Shown here: one piece after another, positions 63,991-64,000 of the stretch
How the letters are laid out: each line of letters begins with the position of its first letter
Numbering within the stretch: the first letter of the stretch is position 1
Assembly: GCF_022842145.1 (NCBI RefSeq)
Contig: NZ_JALHQD010000004.1
Span: 124,001-188,000, forward strand
Direction: 5' to 3'
DNA length: 64,000 nt
Source: Tabrizicola sp.
GTDB lineage: Bacteria > Pseudomonadota > Alphaproteobacteria > Rhodobacterales > Rhodobacteraceae
The notes under the pieces: generated by a model
Databases searched by the model: none
Seen by the model: only the letters and a program-made list of their open reading frames with translations
Told to the model about the DNA's origin: nothing
Position numbers and translations under genes: made by a program

Positions 63991-64000
63991 GTCCGGCCTG

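Overview
The window looks like the chromosome of a Rhodobacteraceae-type alphaproteobacterium. Supporting signs are the GC-rich, strongly biased coding sequence, the GAAC-N7-GAAC (GTTC-N7-GTTC) type LexA box in front of recA, an Rrf2/IscR regulator without the usual cluster cysteines heading a suf operon, and the overall core gene content. No species can be named from the sequence alone.

Core, left (1-27625). A Crp/Fnr fragment, an SDR and a TVP38-type membrane protein, a SYLF lipoprotein and a sulfotransferase-like protein lead to recA (SOS box at 3307-3321) with an overlapping MOSC gene. Then come a secreted cupredoxin, alaS, a DUF1330 protein, a class II glutamine amidotransferase, typA, a YitT-like protein, a dihydrofolate-reductase-family gene broken by one in-frame TAG, icd, and a three-gene overlapping unit (alpha/beta hydrolase, small protein, HD domain). 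From 16061 runs a long Fe-S assembly operon: iscR, a cysteine desulfurase, sufB, a glycosyltransferase/SAM-like fusion, sufC, sufD, two small Yip1-like membrane proteins, sufS. A subtilisin-type autotransporter (minus strand) and tRNA-Arg(CCG) close the core.

Island (27578-62889). The last 48 bases of tRNA-Arg, including CCA, recur exactly at 62842-62889 in the same orientation. The 35 kb between them therefore looks like one integrated genomic island. Its left 5 kb is a graveyard: HsdR and ISP-type restriction-modification remnants, an IS3-type orfA with a stop, a tyrosine-recombinase C-terminus and a metallophosphoesterase N-terminus. Next comes a block of intact secreted or membrane genes (TAP-like hydrolase, AraC regulator, lipoprotein, two SH3 paralogues, aquaporin, CPBP protease). 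A creatinine-catabolism module follows (creatinase, creatininase, LysR regulator, polyamine-type ABC transporter, GlxA-type regulator). It is bracketed by 53-bp direct repeats (51/53 identical) and has a serine-recombinase remnant beside it. Further right lies a four-gene redox operon (secreted AhpD-like protein, BBE-type FAD oxidase, Met-rich cupredoxin, cytochrome c) with a divergent GlxA-type regulator. The island ends with a frameshifted CYTH-CHAD gene and a large phage virion-protein fragment.

Core, right (62890-64000). An intact AbrB-family membrane protein follows the tRNA 3' repeat directly. It was presumably the original downstream neighbour of tRNA-Arg before the island inserted.

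How the genes fit together. Creatininase and creatinase convert creatinine to creatine and then to sarcosine plus urea, and the ABC transporter probably imports the substrate. The redox operon could pass electrons from an oxidised substrate to a copper protein and a cytochrome, but its substrate cannot be read from sequence. The suf operon builds Fe-S clusters; its promoter -10 element sits inside a perfect dyad resembling the iron-control (Irr) motif.
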